DNA of 5,665 nucleotides from NCBI GenBank assembly GCA_003490025.1, contig DNJC01000106.1, forward strand, positions 3,812-9,476. Direction: 5' to 3'. The position numbers were made by a program, and so were the translations under genes. This DNA comes from Geobacter sp. Lineage in GTDB: Bacteria > Desulfobacterota > Desulfuromonadia > Geobacterales > Geobacteraceae. This document shows positions 5,239 through 5,665 of the stretch, one piece after another; the stretch's first letter is position 1, and each line of letters starts with the position of its first letter. The notes under the pieces were generated by a model that saw only the letters and a list, made by a program, of their open reading frames with translations, made no database searches and was not told the DNA's origin.

Positions 5239-5665
5239 TCATTTTGTGATTGTTACGACCCTCGTAGAAGAGTCGTTGCTCGAATTAGGGTCAATTGTCG
5301 AGCTGGTCACACTTGCCGAGTTCGTCACAGTACCATGTTTAGCAGTTTCGGTGATATTAAAGCTCTTGCTTTGGCCGACCGCGATTGTTCCCAGATTGCA
5401 GGTCAGCATATTACCACTTTTGGTGCAGCCGCCAGTATTTGAGAGGTAGGTCGCCTGTTGGGTCGTTGGCAGGTTATCCTTCACGACTACGCTCCGAGCC
5501 TCCGAGGGTCCGTAGTTGTTCACGGTGATGGAGTAGATGATAAGGCTTGATCTCACATAGGTGTCCTTGTCGGATAACTTGAAAATTGCCAGGTCAGCCT
5601 GAGCACTCATGAAGTTGGCAGAAATTGTGTGGTTTGCGGTTACGTTATCGAAGGTGTAGCCGGTT
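5239..5665 (-). CDS. Large surface/secreted protein, C-terminal end: InlB-type repeat end plus DUF11 domain (5' end outside window)
   Basis: The frame is open to the window edge, so the first ATG (5610) is internal and the gene continues beyond it. The first visible residues, TGYTFDNVTANHTISANF, are the typical end of a bacterial InlB-B-like repeat (…VTANHTI.A.F). One DUF11 domain follows: ADLAIFKLSD…YSITVNNYGPSEARSVVVKDNLP…GGCTKSGNMLTCNLGTIAVGQSKSFNIT…TNSASVTSSTIDPNSSNDS. It then stops at TGA. DUF11 is an Ig-like beta-sandwich found in multi-domain exported and cell-surface proteins; adhesion or structural roles are common but not shown here. The piece is rich in Ser, Thr and Asn and visibly less GC-rich than the other genes. 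No C-terminal sorting signal (PEP-CTERM, LPXTG, type IX) precedes the stop. The partner Cys pair in GGC…LTC may form a disulfide, as often seen in this domain. Confidence 0.85.
   Translation of the reverse strand, partial: TGYTFDNVTANHTISANFMSAQADLAIFKLSDKDTYVRSSLIIYSITVNNYGPSEARSVVVKDNLPTTQQATYLSNTGGCTKSGNMLTCNLGTIAVGQSKSFNITETAKHGTVTNSASVTSSTIDPNSSNDSSTRVVTITK

Noticed and set aside
5239..5241. In-frame TGA as a selenocysteine codon
   Set aside because: It falls exactly at the natural end of the DUF11 domain, no selenoprotein family is recognised, and no SECIS-type hairpin was evident just after it.
5038..5442. 134-codon + strand frame overlapping the surface-protein gene
   Set aside because: It is antisense to a clear DUF11 domain and has no family resemblance.

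Overview
The window is about 5.7 kb of GC-rich bacterial chromosome. The protein types, the many two-component kinases implied by the left-edge fragment, the intergenic repeat style and the InlB/DUF11-type surface protein suggest a Geobacter-like deltaproteobacterium (Geobacterales/Desulfuromonadia). This placement is inferred from resemblance, not from a search.

Layout: The left edge (1-648, + strand) is the C-terminal half of a sensor histidine kinase, from its phosphoacceptor His box to its stop. Between it and the next gene, which converges on it, lies a 122-bp inverted-repeat element (674-795) that looks like a dispersed intergenic repeat. From 4511 down to 803 four genes run on the minus strand. 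In transcription order they are a DEDDh 3'-5' exonuclease, a small macro-domain-like protein, a DmeF-type Co/Ni cation-diffusion-facilitator exporter and an L-2-hydroxyglutarate dehydrogenase/oxidase (lhgO). The first three are tightly packed (20-nt gap, then a stop codon directly followed by a start codon) and almost certainly co-transcribed. lhgO follows after 122 nt and may be read through or have its own promoter.

Upstream of the exonuclease is a short regulatory-looking region (4566-4726) with a two-copy 16-bp direct repeat and a 20-bp perfect palindrome that looks like a repressor operator. A strong 15-bp-stem terminator (4727-4760) then closes the next minus-strand gene, a small glycine-zipper lipoprotein with a SHOCT-like tail (4784-5026). 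The right edge (5239-5665, minus strand) is the C-terminal end of a large surface protein: the end of an InlB-type repeat, then one DUF11 domain. It is less GC-rich than the rest of the window.

Functionally this is mostly ordinary chromosome. The parts that deserve a second look are the exonuclease/macro-domain/metal-exporter gene cluster with its palindrome, the C-terminal extension of the exonuclease, the intergenic repeat, and the open frame after the surface-protein stop. I see no clear evidence of a new defence system, mobile element, CRISPR array or RNA gene. Starts were reassigned for three genes (exonuclease, macro-domain protein, lipoprotein) because a Shine-Dalgarno sequence sits correctly in front of an internal ATG.
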